Shown piece by piece: positions 36,072 through 45,102 of a DNA stretch of 64,000 bases. A model generated the notes under the pieces. It ran no database searches and was not told the origin of the DNA. It worked only from the letters and a program-made list of their open reading frames with translations. Made by a program: the position numbers and the translations under genes. The stretch is from Chitinophagaceae bacterium. GTDB taxonomy: Bacteria; Bacteroidota; Bacteroidia; Chitinophagales; Chitinophagaceae. The stretch's first letter is position 1; each line of letters starts with the position of its first letter. The stretch covers positions 1-64,000 of the forward strand of contig JAIEMK010000053.1 in assembly GCA_019752295.1 (NCBI GenBank), written 5' to 3'.

Positions 36072-37175
36072 TCAGAGCTTGAAAAAGATTTCTTTTTGAT
36101 ACAAGAATCTGCAGATCCTCCATTCAATTACAAATACCATTAGCGCACTCAAAATTCCTGCTAATGCAAGCGGGAGATGAATCAACTGAAATAAGCCGTT
36201 CCCGATTGCATGGATGTATTCACTGAACCACCTGTCTCCCACTATTTCGATAAACAGATAAACGAAAATTGAATTCATACCCACTACCGTAAAAAAAATC
36301 AAATGTTTTTTATGCCCCTTCATATCGATCCACCAATAGCAGCAGGCCAGAAATAATAAACACCAGCCTCCTGATGCAAATACAAAAGAGCTTGTTGCAA
36401 TTCTTTTAATGATCGGAGTAATGGTAACATCCATTCCAAATCCAATTAGCAAACAACAGCAACCTGCTATCAGTAGCCATTTCATTTTTTCTTTTCCCTC
36501 AATTGAAGACATTAATAGTTTTCCGGCTAACACCCCCCAAATCGTATGCGCCGCAGTAGGAATGCAATTGATGGCTACCCATCCTCCTTTATTAATCTTA
36601 TTCATCAACAAAAGATCTGTATAGTTGCCGAAATTTTGTTGATCTGTGAAAGGATGATCAAATCCCGGCACGCCTGTATATCGATATAAAATTTCGGTAA
36701 GAACCAGCAACCCTATGCTAAATAATATCTGCCATTGAAACTTCCATCTGAAAATCAAAAAGGCTACCAGTGTAGTAAAAGATAATTGAGTAAGCACGTC
36801 CCAAAGTTCGAACGAAAGTCCTCCAGGTCGCACAGCATAATCTAATACACCCCAGAAAAATAGCCAACCTGAACGCTTCAAAACTTTTGCAAATGATTGC
36901 CTCCAACTCATCCCTGCAATTTGTTGACGGTGCAATGAATAGGCCATTGCAGTTCCAGCCATAAACATAAATCCGGGTTGTACCAAATCCCAAAATCTTA
37001 AACCGTTCCAAGGATGATGAAAGAATTGTTGTACCAGCGGCGCTAAAATGGTTCCCTCTGCTGAATTATATAGTTGTTGATATAGCCCTGCACTTTCCAG
37101 CATTAGAAATATCATGATCAAACCCCGCATGAAGTCGAGCGAAAGCAACCGTTGGCTATACTTAAGATTATTCAT
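36072..37175 (-). CDS. Membrane acyltransferase, HGSNAT/DUF5009-like
   Basis: The product has about 367 residues from the ATG at 37175; a TTG four codons upstream is possible. It is a polytopic membrane protein with roughly ten helices. The N-terminal signature RLLSLDFMRGLIMIFLMLE and FHHPWNGLRFWDLVQPGFMF belongs to the heparan-alpha-glucosaminide N-acetyltransferase / NagX-like group, which moves an acetyl group across the membrane onto amino sugars. The acceptor here is unknown. It lies 21 nt after the stop of the periplasmic oxidoreductase gene on the same strand, so the two are probably co-expressed. Confidence 0.85.
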   Translation of the reverse strand: MNNLKYSQRLLSLDFMRGLIMIFLMLESAGLYQQLYNSAEGTILAPLVQQFFHHPWNGLRFWDLVQPGFMFMAGTAMAYSLHRQQIAGMSWRQSFAKVLKRSGWLFFWGVLDYAVRPGGLSFELWDVLTQLSFTTLVAFLIFRWKFQWQILFSIGLLVLTEILYRYTGVPGFDHPFTDQQNFGNYTDLLLMNKINKGGWVAINCIPTAAHTIWGVLAGKLLMSSIEGKEKMKWLLIAGCCCLLIGFGMDVTITPIIKRIATSSFVFASGGWCLLFLACCYWWIDMKGHKKHLIFFTVVGMNSIFVYLFIEIVGDRWFSEYIHAIGNGLFQLIHLPLALAGILSALMVFVIEWRICRFLYQKEIFFKL

Positions 37176-37196
37176 ATGCAAGGGCAATTTGTTCCA

Positions 37197-38330
37197 TTAA
37201 TTTTTATAAAACTCATTCCACTTAATTGTCTTCCCAGTTTTCACTGACTGCTTTGACGCTTCTAAAATCTTCATCACTATTTCGTTATTCTTCTCAGAAG
37301 AAAGGTCGTAAGGCTCCATTTTAATTGTACCCCTTATCAAATTTGCAAAGTACATAAAGGGATCTTGCCTGCCTGCATCTAAAGGTTCAGCCTTAAAGTT
37401 TACTTTCTGTTTCTGATCCTTTTTCATCACAAGCATATTGTCTCTATCCAGACAAAATACATAACCATCCTGACCATATATTTCCATATCCTTTCTGCTG
37501 TATGGCCAGTTCCATGAAGCCTGAATAATCACTTGTGTTTTTGGATAGGTTAACACAATAGTGGCTTCATCTTCCACTTTTGGATATTCCTGAGGTTTAA
37601 AATGTTGCGCAATAGCAGTAACTGTTAATGGGTGCTCGCCCTTCAAATACCATGTTGCTAGGTTGGCTCCGTAACAACCAAAATCGGTTAAAGCACCACC
37701 ACCATTTAATACGGGGTCGGTAAGCCAAGCAAGAAATTCAGGATTACATCCAATTTCAATAGGGCCCTGATGTCCTGTATGAAATACAAATTTATTGATG
37801 GCCCCGATTTTAGCACTGTCGTTAATGATTTGCCAGGCTGCTTTATTAGAACCATACCAAGTAGTCTCATAGTTTGTGAGCAAATAAGTGTGGTATTTTT
37901 TTGAGAGCGACAGCATTTTCTCTGCAGCTTCGATATTTACAGCTAAAGGTTTTTCTACCATCACATGAATGCCTCTTGGCGCAAAGAACTCAACCGTTTT
38001 TAAATGATCGTAAATAGTATTGAATGCAAATACTGCTTCGGGTTTTGTTTTAGCCATCAATTCCTCCATGGTATTAAACACAATATCCATGCTATAACCA
38101 TGTTGTTTGGAATAAGCTTCAGCCAGTTTGCGATTAGGCTCAACAATACCAACAATTTCTATATCTCCTAACTTGTCTCTGCCCAGAATCCAGTGTACAT
38201 GCGTGTGCACCAATCCTATAATAGCAACTTTCAAAGGCTTTTGAGTTTCTGATTTTTGTTGTGCAATTCCTGAAAATGACATTTGCATCATGCCTGCAAA
38301 GAATAGAAGCTTAATAAGAATATTGTTCAT
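37197..38330 (-). CDS. Exported Gfo/Idh/MocA-family oxidoreductase
   Basis: The product has 377 residues. A signal peptide ends near SGIAQQ, so this is a periplasmic member. The Rossmann start LKVAIIGLVHTHVHWILG replaces the usual GxGxxG, and the family EKP motif is present in HVMVEKPLAVNIEAAEKML. The C-terminal domain has FCYGANL-like GGGALTDFGCYGANLATWY. These enzymes oxidise or reduce sugars with NAD(P), and exported forms carry tightly bound cofactor. The modified nucleotide loop deserves attention. It is between the acyltransferase and the GH13 gene, all on the minus strand. Confidence 0.88.
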   Translation of the reverse strand: MNNILIKLLFFAGMMQMSFSGIAQQKSETQKPLKVAIIGLVHTHVHWILGRDKLGDIEIVGIVEPNRKLAEAYSKQHGYSMDIVFNTMEELMAKTKPEAVFAFNTIYDHLKTVEFFAPRGIHVMVEKPLAVNIEAAEKMLSLSKKYHTYLLTNYETTWYGSNKAAWQIINDSAKIGAINKFVFHTGHQGPIEIGCNPEFLAWLTDPVLNGGGALTDFGCYGANLATWYLKGEHPLTVTAIAQHFKPQEYPKVEDEATIVLTYPKTQVIIQASWNWPYSRKDMEIYGQDGYVFCLDRDNMLVMKKDQKQKVNFKAEPLDAGRQDPFMYFANLIRGTIKMEPYDLSSEKNNEIVMKILEASKQSVKTGKTIKWNEFYKN

Positions 38331-38374
38331 GGCGTTAATTTATGAAAGTATTTTTATTTCCAGAACAACTCCTA

Positions 38375-40222
38375 TCATTTAATTCGTTTAAGTATTACTG
38401 CCGAAAGAGAAGGCAATAAAATATTGGTGCTCTGGATTGTTTTTCCTGTTAAGAGATCCAGATAATTGTAATGGTCGTTGATGATAAACTGACGGGTATC
38501 GGTCTCTAAATTAAAGATCACCTTAATTTCGTTTAATGCATCAAATCTCTTGTACACTAATTTTTTCCCATCGGTTATTTCGAAATGGATGTCGCCGTTT
38601 ACAAGAACAGGATTATCTTTTCTGATCTTGATAAGTTTCTTATACCACTCAAACTGCTCCTCATTAAAAGTAACGGTGTCGTACCATTTTTCGCCCGCTT
38701 GAAAAGGATTAGTTGTTTCCGGATCAAACTTCATACCCTTCCACATCATGGGCTTTCGGTTAAACGGATCATCGGCCCCCCACATACCCATCTCTTCGCC
38801 ATTATAAATTTGTGGCGCACCGACTGTGGTAAACAAATGAACCAGATATAATCTTACACGTTTATAAGTTTCCTGTCCAGGCCTGTCTGTGCGATAACCG
38901 ATATTCTCTTTGGGGTTTGCCTGAAATTTATATTTGTTTGGGTTATTAAAATCAGTAAGTAATCTGGGCGCATCATGCGATGAAGAAACATTCATCATTG
39001 CATATCGGTTTGCAGGCGGTACTCTATTCCACTGCAGCATCAAACTATCTTTAAATACCCTTGCATCTGTGCCATAATCGTTTTTAGCAAAAAAATATCT
39101 TGCCGGACGATAAGCCTGATAATACATTACCGCATCGAATATATCGCCTTGCGTATAGGGAGCAGGGTTCATCATCTTATCGGGCCATTGCTCCCACCAT
39201 ATCTCGCCAATCAGGTATGCATTTGGTTGCACAGATCGCACCTGCTTTCTAAAATCGCGCCAAAAGCCCATCCCTATTTGATCTGCCACATCAAGTCGAT
39301 ACCCATCAATGCCTTTTGTATTATCTCCATCAGGGGCTAACCATCTTTTTGTAACAGCAAATATGTGCGCTTTTGCAGCTTCATTGATATCGCCTTCATA
39401 AGGATGACCAACAACCCGATCTGTTGTAATATTTACTTTCTTCAATTCAGGGAGGCTCTTAATTCCCAGCCATCCTTTATAAGAAAATTCATTTTCTACT
39501 GTTGCAGTGTCATCGAAAGATTGAATATCGTACCAGTCTTTATAAAGCGATTTTTCTTGATTCTTTAAAATATCCTGCCAGGCCCAGAAGCTGGTACCCG
39601 TATGGTTCCAGGAATAATCAATAATAATTTTCATTCCTCTTTTGTGTACATCCTGAACCAACTTCAAAAATAATTTATCAGCCGCAGTCCATTTCCATGT
39701 TGCAGGATCAGTAGGATTTTCGCTTGCAATAATTTGTTTATCGCCCACTGGGTCCGGGCCAAAGTTTACGTCAATATGATGATAATTTCTTGCATCATAT
39801 TTATGCATCGAAGGAGCATCGTTAAGTGGATTGATAAATAATGCATTCACTCCTAGATCTTGTAAGTAGTCTAATTTATTGATCAGGCCCTGCAGGTCGC
39901 CACCATATTTTCTGGCTTGCAGATCGGCGTCAATCGAGAGACCCGCATTTTCGGCCCAAGCATCTTTTTTATACCAGTTCGAGGTCCATGTAGTAGTAGT
40001 CCAATCCTTTGGTACAAATTCTTTCAATGCAGGCACGTTCACATTCTCGGGTTTGGGATCATTGGAGGGATCTCCGTTACTAAAACGTTCTACAAAAACC
40101 TGATACCAGATGGCCGACTTTGACCAATCAGGAGGTTTATTAAATGCTGTTTTATTGGTCTGAGCATTTAACCCAAAAACAATCGATAACAAACAGGCAA
40201 GTAATTTTAGGAAGCGATTCAT
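38375..40222 (-). CDS. Secreted alpha-amylase family GH13 enzyme
   Basis: The product has 615 residues from the ATG at 40222, chosen because a signal peptide ending GLNAQ follows; the frame extends 40 codons further upstream. The GH13 barrel motifs are visible: region I IIDYSWNHTG, region II GIDGYRLDVAD with nucleophile Asp311, region III LIGEIWWEQW with acid/base Glu340, and region IV SSSHDAPR with His416/Asp417. The last form (HDAPR rather than NHD) and the IWWE motif recall neopullulanase/cyclomaltodextrinase-like subfamilies. It acts on alpha-glucans, probably in the periplasm. No SusCD pair is next to it. Confidence 0.92.
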   Translation of the reverse strand: MNRFLKLLACLLSIVFGLNAQTNKTAFNKPPDWSKSAIWYQVFVERFSNGDPSNDPKPENVNVPALKEFVPKDWTTTTWTSNWYKKDAWAENAGLSIDADLQARKYGGDLQGLINKLDYLQDLGVNALFINPLNDAPSMHKYDARNYHHIDVNFGPDPVGDKQIIASENPTDPATWKWTAADKLFLKLVQDVHKRGMKIIIDYSWNHTGTSFWAWQDILKNQEKSLYKDWYDIQSFDDTATVENEFSYKGWLGIKSLPELKKVNITTDRVVGHPYEGDINEAAKAHIFAVTKRWLAPDGDNTKGIDGYRLDVADQIGMGFWRDFRKQVRSVQPNAYLIGEIWWEQWPDKMMNPAPYTQGDIFDAVMYYQAYRPARYFFAKNDYGTDARVFKDSLMLQWNRVPPANRYAMMNVSSSHDAPRLLTDFNNPNKYKFQANPKENIGYRTDRPGQETYKRVRLYLVHLFTTVGAPQIYNGEEMGMWGADDPFNRKPMMWKGMKFDPETTNPFQAGEKWYDTVTFNEEQFEWYKKLIKIRKDNPVLVNGDIHFEITDGKKLVYKRFDALNEIKVIFNLETDTRQFIINDHYNYLDLLTGKTIQSTNILLPSLSAVILKRIK

Positions 40223-40401
40223 TGTGCAGTATCTAATGATATTAAAGAATAATCTTCTTAACAAAAGTAGGATATCTACACAGAATATGTTGCCCATAAC
40301 ATGGGTGAAAATTGCAGGTTTGTCATTTCCCTGCACTGACAATCAATTATTCGATCTACCGCTATTAACATAACTACTACACTTTCGTTTATTTTTTCTA
40401 T

Positions 40402-40409
40402 TAGTTTTG
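40402..40409 (+). promoter_or_regulatory. Candidate Bacteroidota -7 box (TAnnTTTG) for the M48 gene
   Basis: TAGTTTTG matches the TAnnTTTG consensus used by the primary sigma factor of Bacteroidota and lies 16 nt before the start codon. The matching -33 TTTG box is not clear, so confidence is low. Confidence 0.35.
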
Positions 40410-40425
40410 CACAAATACTTTATCT

Positions 40426-41238
40426 ATGTTGGCTAAGAAAATTTTAGGTGCATTTTTTTTATTGTTACTGTTTTCCTGTTATCGTAATACCATTACCGGC
40501 CGTAGCCAGTTAAGCCTTGTTCCCGAAAGCGAAGTGCAATCTTTAGCAGTAGGCCAATACAAAGAGTTTCTAAATAAAAACAAAGTCATTCCTGCAAATA
40601 CAAAAGATGCTGAAACCGTAAAACGGGTAGGCAACAGAATTGCTTTGGCAATAGCAAAATATTATAAAGACAATGGCATGCCAGATGCACTCAAGGGCTA
40701 TCAATGGGAATTTAATCTGGTAGAGAATAAAGAAATAAATGCATGGTGCATGCCGGGAGGAAAAGTAGTTTGTTATACCGGACTTTTACCTGTTACGATG
40801 AATGAAACAGCTCTGGCAGTAGTGCTAGGTCACGAAATTACGCATGCGGTAGCCGGACATGGACGCGAAAGAATGAGTGAGCAATTATTAGCACAGGGTA
40901 TTGGTATTGTTGGAGATATTGCACTGGGAAATAATCCGCAAACAGTTGCAGTATTTAATCAGGTGTATGCCCCGGGAGCCCAAATTGGCGTTTTACTACC
41001 CAACTCCAGAAAACAGGAATACGAAGCAGATCATTTTGGATTAATCTTTGCAGCAATGGCCGGATATAATCCACAGGAAGCCATTCCATTCTGGAAAAGA
41101 ATGGCCGCCATGGGAGGCGAAAAACCACCCATCTTTTTGAGCGATCACCCAGCAGATGAAGACAGAATACAAAAGCTCGAAACTTTAATGCCCGAAGCTT
41201 TAAAGTATTATAATTCATCCAAATCGGTTCGCAATTAG
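40426..41238 (+). CDS. M48-family metalloprotease lipoprotein (BepA/Oma1-like)
   Basis: The product has 270 residues. A hydrophobic leader ends in LLFSC, giving a lipoprotein Cys at about 18. The zinc motif HEITH is at 136-140 in VVLGHEITHAVAGHGRERM, and the third ligand Glu200 is in RKQEYEADHFGL. This is the BepA/LoiP/Oma1-like form of peptidase M48, which removes misfolded outer-membrane proteins. It is the only plus-strand gene between two minus-strand blocks. Confidence 0.93.
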   Translation: MLAKKILGAFFLLLLFSCYRNTITGRSQLSLVPESEVQSLAVGQYKEFLNKNKVIPANTKDAETVKRVGNRIALAIAKYYKDNGMPDALKGYQWEFNLVENKEINAWCMPGGKVVCYTGLLPVTMNETALAVVLGHEITHAVAGHGRERMSEQLLAQGIGIVGDIALGNNPQTVAVFNQVYAPGAQIGVLLPNSRKQEYEADHFGLIFAAMAGYNPQEAIPFWKRMAAMGGEKPPIFLSDHPADEDRIQKLETLMPEALKYYNSSKSVRN

Positions 41239-41271
41239 TAGTAACATCGAAGCATAAAACGCTGATTTGTT

Positions 41272-43674
41272 TTATGAACCACAACTTATACAACCGTCTT
41301 GCATGCTGCAACTCGGCCCATTAGCAGTTGTGGGTTCTATATCACTAAGATCGTTTGCATCCTGATTGCTGCCCGTTTCAGACCTTGGAATAATCGGTTC
41401 TACTTCGTTGCTTCCTTGCTTCTCCACAGTAAATTGAACGGCTTGTGTGGCGGCTTGCGTGCGCAAATAATACATTCCTGTTTTCAATCCCTTTTTCCAG
41501 GCATGAAAATGCATTGACGTAAGTTTTGATGCAGTGGGATTATCTACAAATAAATTCAGTGATTGAGACTGACAGATATATGCACCTCTGTCGGCAGACA
41601 TGTCAATAATATTTCGCTGCTTTATTTCCCAAACTGTTTTGTAGAGCTCTTTGATATTGGTCGGTATTTCATCGATGTTTTGGATTGAACCATTTGCTGC
41701 GATGATTTTATTCTTCATGGCATTATTCCATAAACCTAAATGTATCAGGTCTTTCAACAAATGTTTGTTTACAATAATGAATTCACCACTTAAAACCCTA
41801 CGTGTATAAATATTAGATGTATAGGGTTCAAAGCATTCATTGTTTCCGAAAATTTGTGAAGTAGATGCAGTGGGCATTGGTGCTACCAACAAAGAATTTC
41901 TAACGCCGTATTTTTTTACTTCCTCCTTTAATGCAGCCCAATTCCATCGATCGGTTGGAGTAACTCCCCACATATCAAATTGGAAAATGCCCTTCGACAC
42001 TGGCGATCCTTCGTAGGTTTGGTATGCGCCCTGTGTTTTTGCCAAATCCTTACTGGCCGTCATGGCGGCAAAGTAGATGGTTTCAAAAATATTTTTATTT
42101 AGGATCTTCGCTAAGTCGCTTTCGAATGGTAGCCTCAATAAAATAAACACATCAGCCAAGCCCTGTACACCAATTCCAATCGGGCGATGTTTCATGTTTG
42201 ACGTTCTCGCTTCCTCTACAGGATAAAAATTGTTGTCGATTATTTTATTCAGATTTTTTGCAACCTGATAAGTTACTTCGTATAATTTTTGCTGATCAAA
42301 TTTCCCATCTATCACAAAGCGTGGCAATGCTAACGATGCAAGGTTACAAACCGCAACTTCCTCAGGGCTTGTATATTCCATGATCTCGGTGCAAAGGTTA
42401 CTACTCTTGATGGTTCCTAAATTCTGATGATTCGTTTTTGCATTGGCCGCATCTTTATAAAGCATATAAGGTGTGCCCGTTTCAATTTGTGATTGCAGGA
42501 TTGCAAACCATAAATCCTGTGCCTTTACCGTTTTTCTTGCTTTGCCTTCGGTCTCATATTTTGTATAGAGGGTTTCGAATTCAGCGCCCCAACAATCGCT
42601 TAATCCCGGCGCTTCATTCGGACAGAATAAACTCCAATCTCCGTTTGCTTCAACTCTTTTCATAAATAAATCACAGATCCATAAAGCATAGAATAAATCC
42701 CTTGCCCTCATTTCCTCTTTTCCATGATTTTTTCGGAGATCTAAAAACTCAAAAATATCGGCATGCCATGGTTCTAAGTAAATAGCAAATGCACCTTTGC
42801 GTTTACCCCCACCTTGATCAACATATCTTGCAGTATCATTAAACACACGAAGCATTGGAATGATCCCATTGCTTGTTCCATTTGTTCCACCAATATAGCT
42901 TCCTGTAGCCCTGATATTATGCACCGCCAATCCAATACCACCTGCACTTTGAGAAATTTTAGCAGTTTGTTTAAGTGTATCATAAATGCCGTCAATACTA
43001 TCTTCTTTCATGGTCAACAGAAAGCAGGAGCTCATTTGTGGCTTGGGAGTACCGGCATTAAATAATGTTGGAGTTGCATGGGTCATCCATCTTTCACTCA
43101 TCAGATGATAGGTTGCAATAGCGCTTTCAATATCTTCTTTGTGTATTCCAATAGCCACCCTCATGTACATGTGTTGAGGGCGCTCCACAATTTTACCATC
43201 TACTTTTAAGAGGTAAGATTTTTCAAGCGTCTTAAATCCAAAATAGTCGAATCCAAAATCTCTGTCGTAAATAATGGTGCTGTCGAGCAGTTCTGCGTTT
43301 TCCTCAATAATCTGCATCACATCATTTGCAATAAGGGGTAAACGTTTTCCGGTAGGAGCATCAATATAATTATAAAGCTTTCGCATAGTTGCAGAAAAGC
43401 TTTTAACCGTATTCTTGTGCAGATTACTTACTGCAATTCTGGAAGCCAGAATGGCGTAGTCGGGATGCGTAATGGTAAGCGATGCTGCAGTTTCAGCAGC
43501 AAGGTTATCCAGCTCAGTTGTAGATACCCCTGTATAAATGCCTGCAATGGTTTTTTTTGCCACATCAATGATGTTCACCATCGGGCTTAAACTATAACTC
43601 AATTTTTCGATCCTTGCAGTTACTTTATCGAATTTTACAGACTCTTTATTGCCACTTCTTTTTATTACAAACAT
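41272..43674 (-). CDS. nrdA: Class Ia ribonucleoside-diphosphate reductase, alpha subunit
   Basis: The product has 800 residues and reduces ribonucleotides to deoxyribonucleotides. An N-terminal ATP-cone ([19 protein letters not shown]) gives dATP-type allosteric control. Active-site blocks include [41 protein letters not shown] (shortened here to [19 protein letters not shown]) and [19 protein letters not shown]. The C-terminal tail [12 protein letters not shown] carries the redox cysteines that thioredoxin or glutaredoxin reload. It lies 17 nt after the beta-subunit gene on the same strand, so the pair is one operon below a cobalamin riboswitch. Confidence 0.97.
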   Translation of the reverse strand: MFVIKRSGNKESVKFDKVTARIEKLSYSLSPMVNIIDVAKKTIAGIYTGVSTTELDNLAAETAASLTITHPDYAILASRIAVSNLHKNTVKSFSATMRKLYNYIDAPTGKRLPLIANDVMQIIEENAELLDSTIIYDRDFGFDYFGFKTLEKSYLLKVDGKIVERPQHMYMRVAIGIHKEDIESAIATYHLMSERWMTHATPTLFNAGTPKPQMSSCFLLTMKEDSIDGIYDTLKQTAKISQSAGGIGLAVHNIRATGSYIGGTNGTSNGIIPMLRVFNDTARYVDQGGGKRKGAFAIYLEPWHADIFEFLDLRKNHGKEEMRARDLFYALWICDLFMKRVEANGDWSLFCPNEAPGLSDCWGAEFETLYTKYETEGKARKTVKAQDLWFAILQSQIETGTPYMLYKDAANAKTNHQNLGTIKSSNLCTEIMEYTSPEEVAVCNLASLALPRFVIDGKFDQQKLYEVTYQVAKNLNKIIDNNFYPVEEARTSNMKHRPIGIGVQGLADVFILLRLPFESDLAKILNKNIFETIYFAAMTASKDLAKTQGAYQTYEGSPVSKGIFQFDMWGVTPTDRWNWAALKEEVKKYGVRNSLLVAPMPTASTSQIFGNNECFEPYTSNIYTRRVLSGEFIIVNKHLLKDLIHLGLWNNAMKNKIIAANGSIQNIDEIPTNIKELYKTVWEIKQRNIIDMSADRGAYICQSQSLNLFVDNPTASKLTSMHFHAWKKGLKTGMYYLRTQAATQAVQFTVEKQGSNEVEPIIPRSETGSNQDANDLSDIEPTTANGPSCSMQDGCISCGS

Positions 43675-43691
43675 GCTACTATTTTAATGAT

Positions 43692-44666
43692 TTAAAAATC
43701 TTCTTCAGTCGAAAACACTTGTGATTCTTTATTGCCCATTACGCCTGCCTTTTGATAATCGCCCACACGTTTTTCAAAGAAATTTGTCTTACCCTGCAGC
43801 GAAATCATTTCCATAAAATCGAATGGATTAGCAACATGGTAAATTTTGGAGCAACCCAATTCATCTAACCAGCGATCTGCTACAAACTCAATATATTGTT
43901 GCATCATTCTAGCATTCATTCCTATCAGGTCAACAGGCAAAGCTTCAGTAATAAATTCTTTTTCAATTGTTACTGCGTCCTGAATAATATTCAATACTTC
44001 TTTTTCAGCTAATTTATTTTGCAACATGCTGTAAAGCAGACAGGCAAACTCGCAATGCAATCCTTCATCGCGACTAATTAGTTCATTGCTGAAAGTAAGT
44101 CCGGGCAATAGTCCCCTTTTCTTCATCCAGAAAATGGAGCAAAAGCTACCGCTGAAAAAAATCCCTTCCACTGCAGCAAAAGCAACAAGACGTTCTGCAA
44201 AGCTTCCATTCTGAATCCAACGCAAAGCCCATTCTGCTTTTTTCTTTACTGCCGGTACGGTGTCGATTGCATGAAAGAGTTTATGTTTTTCCTGTGGATT
44301 TCTGATATAAGTATCAATGAGTAAAGCATAGGTTTCGCTATGAATGTTTTCCATCATAATCTGAAATCCATAAAAACATCTTGCCTCGGGCAACTGCACT
44401 TCACTCATAAAGTTCACGGCAAGGTTTTCGTTTACAATACCATCACTGGCTGCGAAGAAAGCAAGTACATGAGAAATGAAATGGCGTTCGCCATTGTTTA
44501 AATTTTCCCAATCTTTCAGGTCACCGCTCAAATCTATTTCTTCGGCAGTCCAGAAGCTGGCTTCGTGGCGTTTATAATGTTCCCAGATAAGTGGGTAATT
44601 AATGGGCAGGATTACAAAGCGGTCTTTATTTTCCTTTAACAATATTTCATTCGAATGCTGCATCAT
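43692..44666 (-). CDS. nrdB: Class Ia ribonucleoside-diphosphate reductase, beta subunit
   Basis: The product has 324 residues from the ATG at 44666; a TTG just upstream and an ATG just downstream are also in frame. It holds the di-iron centre and tyrosyl radical. The motif [14 protein letters not shown] gives Glu, His and, four residues after the His, the Tyr expected to carry the radical. Further ligands appear in [14 protein letters not shown]. It is first in the operon, with the cobalamin riboswitch in its leader, which is expected to lower expression when B12 is available and a B12-dependent class II enzyme elsewhere could take over. Confidence 0.96.
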   Translation of the reverse strand: MMQHSNEILLKENKDRFVILPINYPLIWEHYKRHEASFWTAEEIDLSGDLKDWENLNNGERHFISHVLAFFAASDGIVNENLAVNFMSEVQLPEARCFYGFQIMMENIHSETYALLIDTYIRNPQEKHKLFHAIDTVPAVKKKAEWALRWIQNGSFAERLVAFAAVEGIFFSGSFCSIFWMKKRGLLPGLTFSNELISRDEGLHCEFACLLYSMLQNKLAEKEVLNIIQDAVTIEKEFITEALPVDLIGMNARMMQQYIEFVADRWLDELGCSKIYHVANPFDFMEMISLQGKTNFFEKRVGDYQKAGVMGNKESQVFSTEEDF

Positions 44667-44754
44667 CAATGTTTTAATTTTATGCTTTAGGATGATGCGT
44701 ATAGTGCTGAAAGATTGAGTCGCGCGAGCAACAAACTATCAGTACCACGCCTTT

Positions 44755-44940
44755 CACCCGAAAGCCCTGTTACTAAGTATCAGATTCTGGCAGGTCTTCT
44801 GACTTACTCCATTTTGTTTAAAGCCTTCCCGTTCCAAGTTCTCGGAACAGTGGCTGAGGAAAAAACAAGTTTGCGGAGCTTACAGCTACGGGGATAGTTC
44901 CCGATTTAAACGGGATTCCCTTTTAATGCAATACCCAAGG
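44755..44940 (-). ncRNA. Cobalamin (AdoCbl) riboswitch in the nrdBA leader
   Basis: Read on the minus strand the leader contains, in order, a GGGAATCCCG/CGGGAACT paired region, GTAGCTGTAAGCTCC, the conserved GCCACTG (44848-44854), GGGAAGGC (44823-44830) and AAGTCAGAAGACCTGCC (44789-44805). These are the hallmark blocks of the cobalamin riboswitch, in the right order and spacing. About 90 nt separate it from the nrdB start; the expression platform is not clear by eye, but no T-run hairpin is visible, so control may be at translation. Confidence 0.93.
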
Positions 44941-45036
44941 TATTATCAACCAAAATCTGCTGTAAAATAAAAGGCTTAAATGAATATTGTGTTAAGTTCT
45001 TATACACGTAATGTTGAAAACAATTTACTCAGACAT

Positions 45037-45073
45037 AAAAAATGGGAAGCCTTTTGATGGCTCCCCATTTTTT
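45037..45073. terminator. Strong bidirectional terminator after the Oar-like TonB receptor gene
   Basis: AAAAAATGGGAAGCC pairs with GGCTCCCCATTTTTT (one mismatch) around a 7-nt loop, with T-runs on both strands. It lies 30 nt beyond the receptor stop and separates that gene from the riboswitch-controlled nrdBA operon. Confidence 0.9.
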
Positions 45074-45102
45074 ATTTACTATTATTATTTCTTACCTCAT
45101 TA

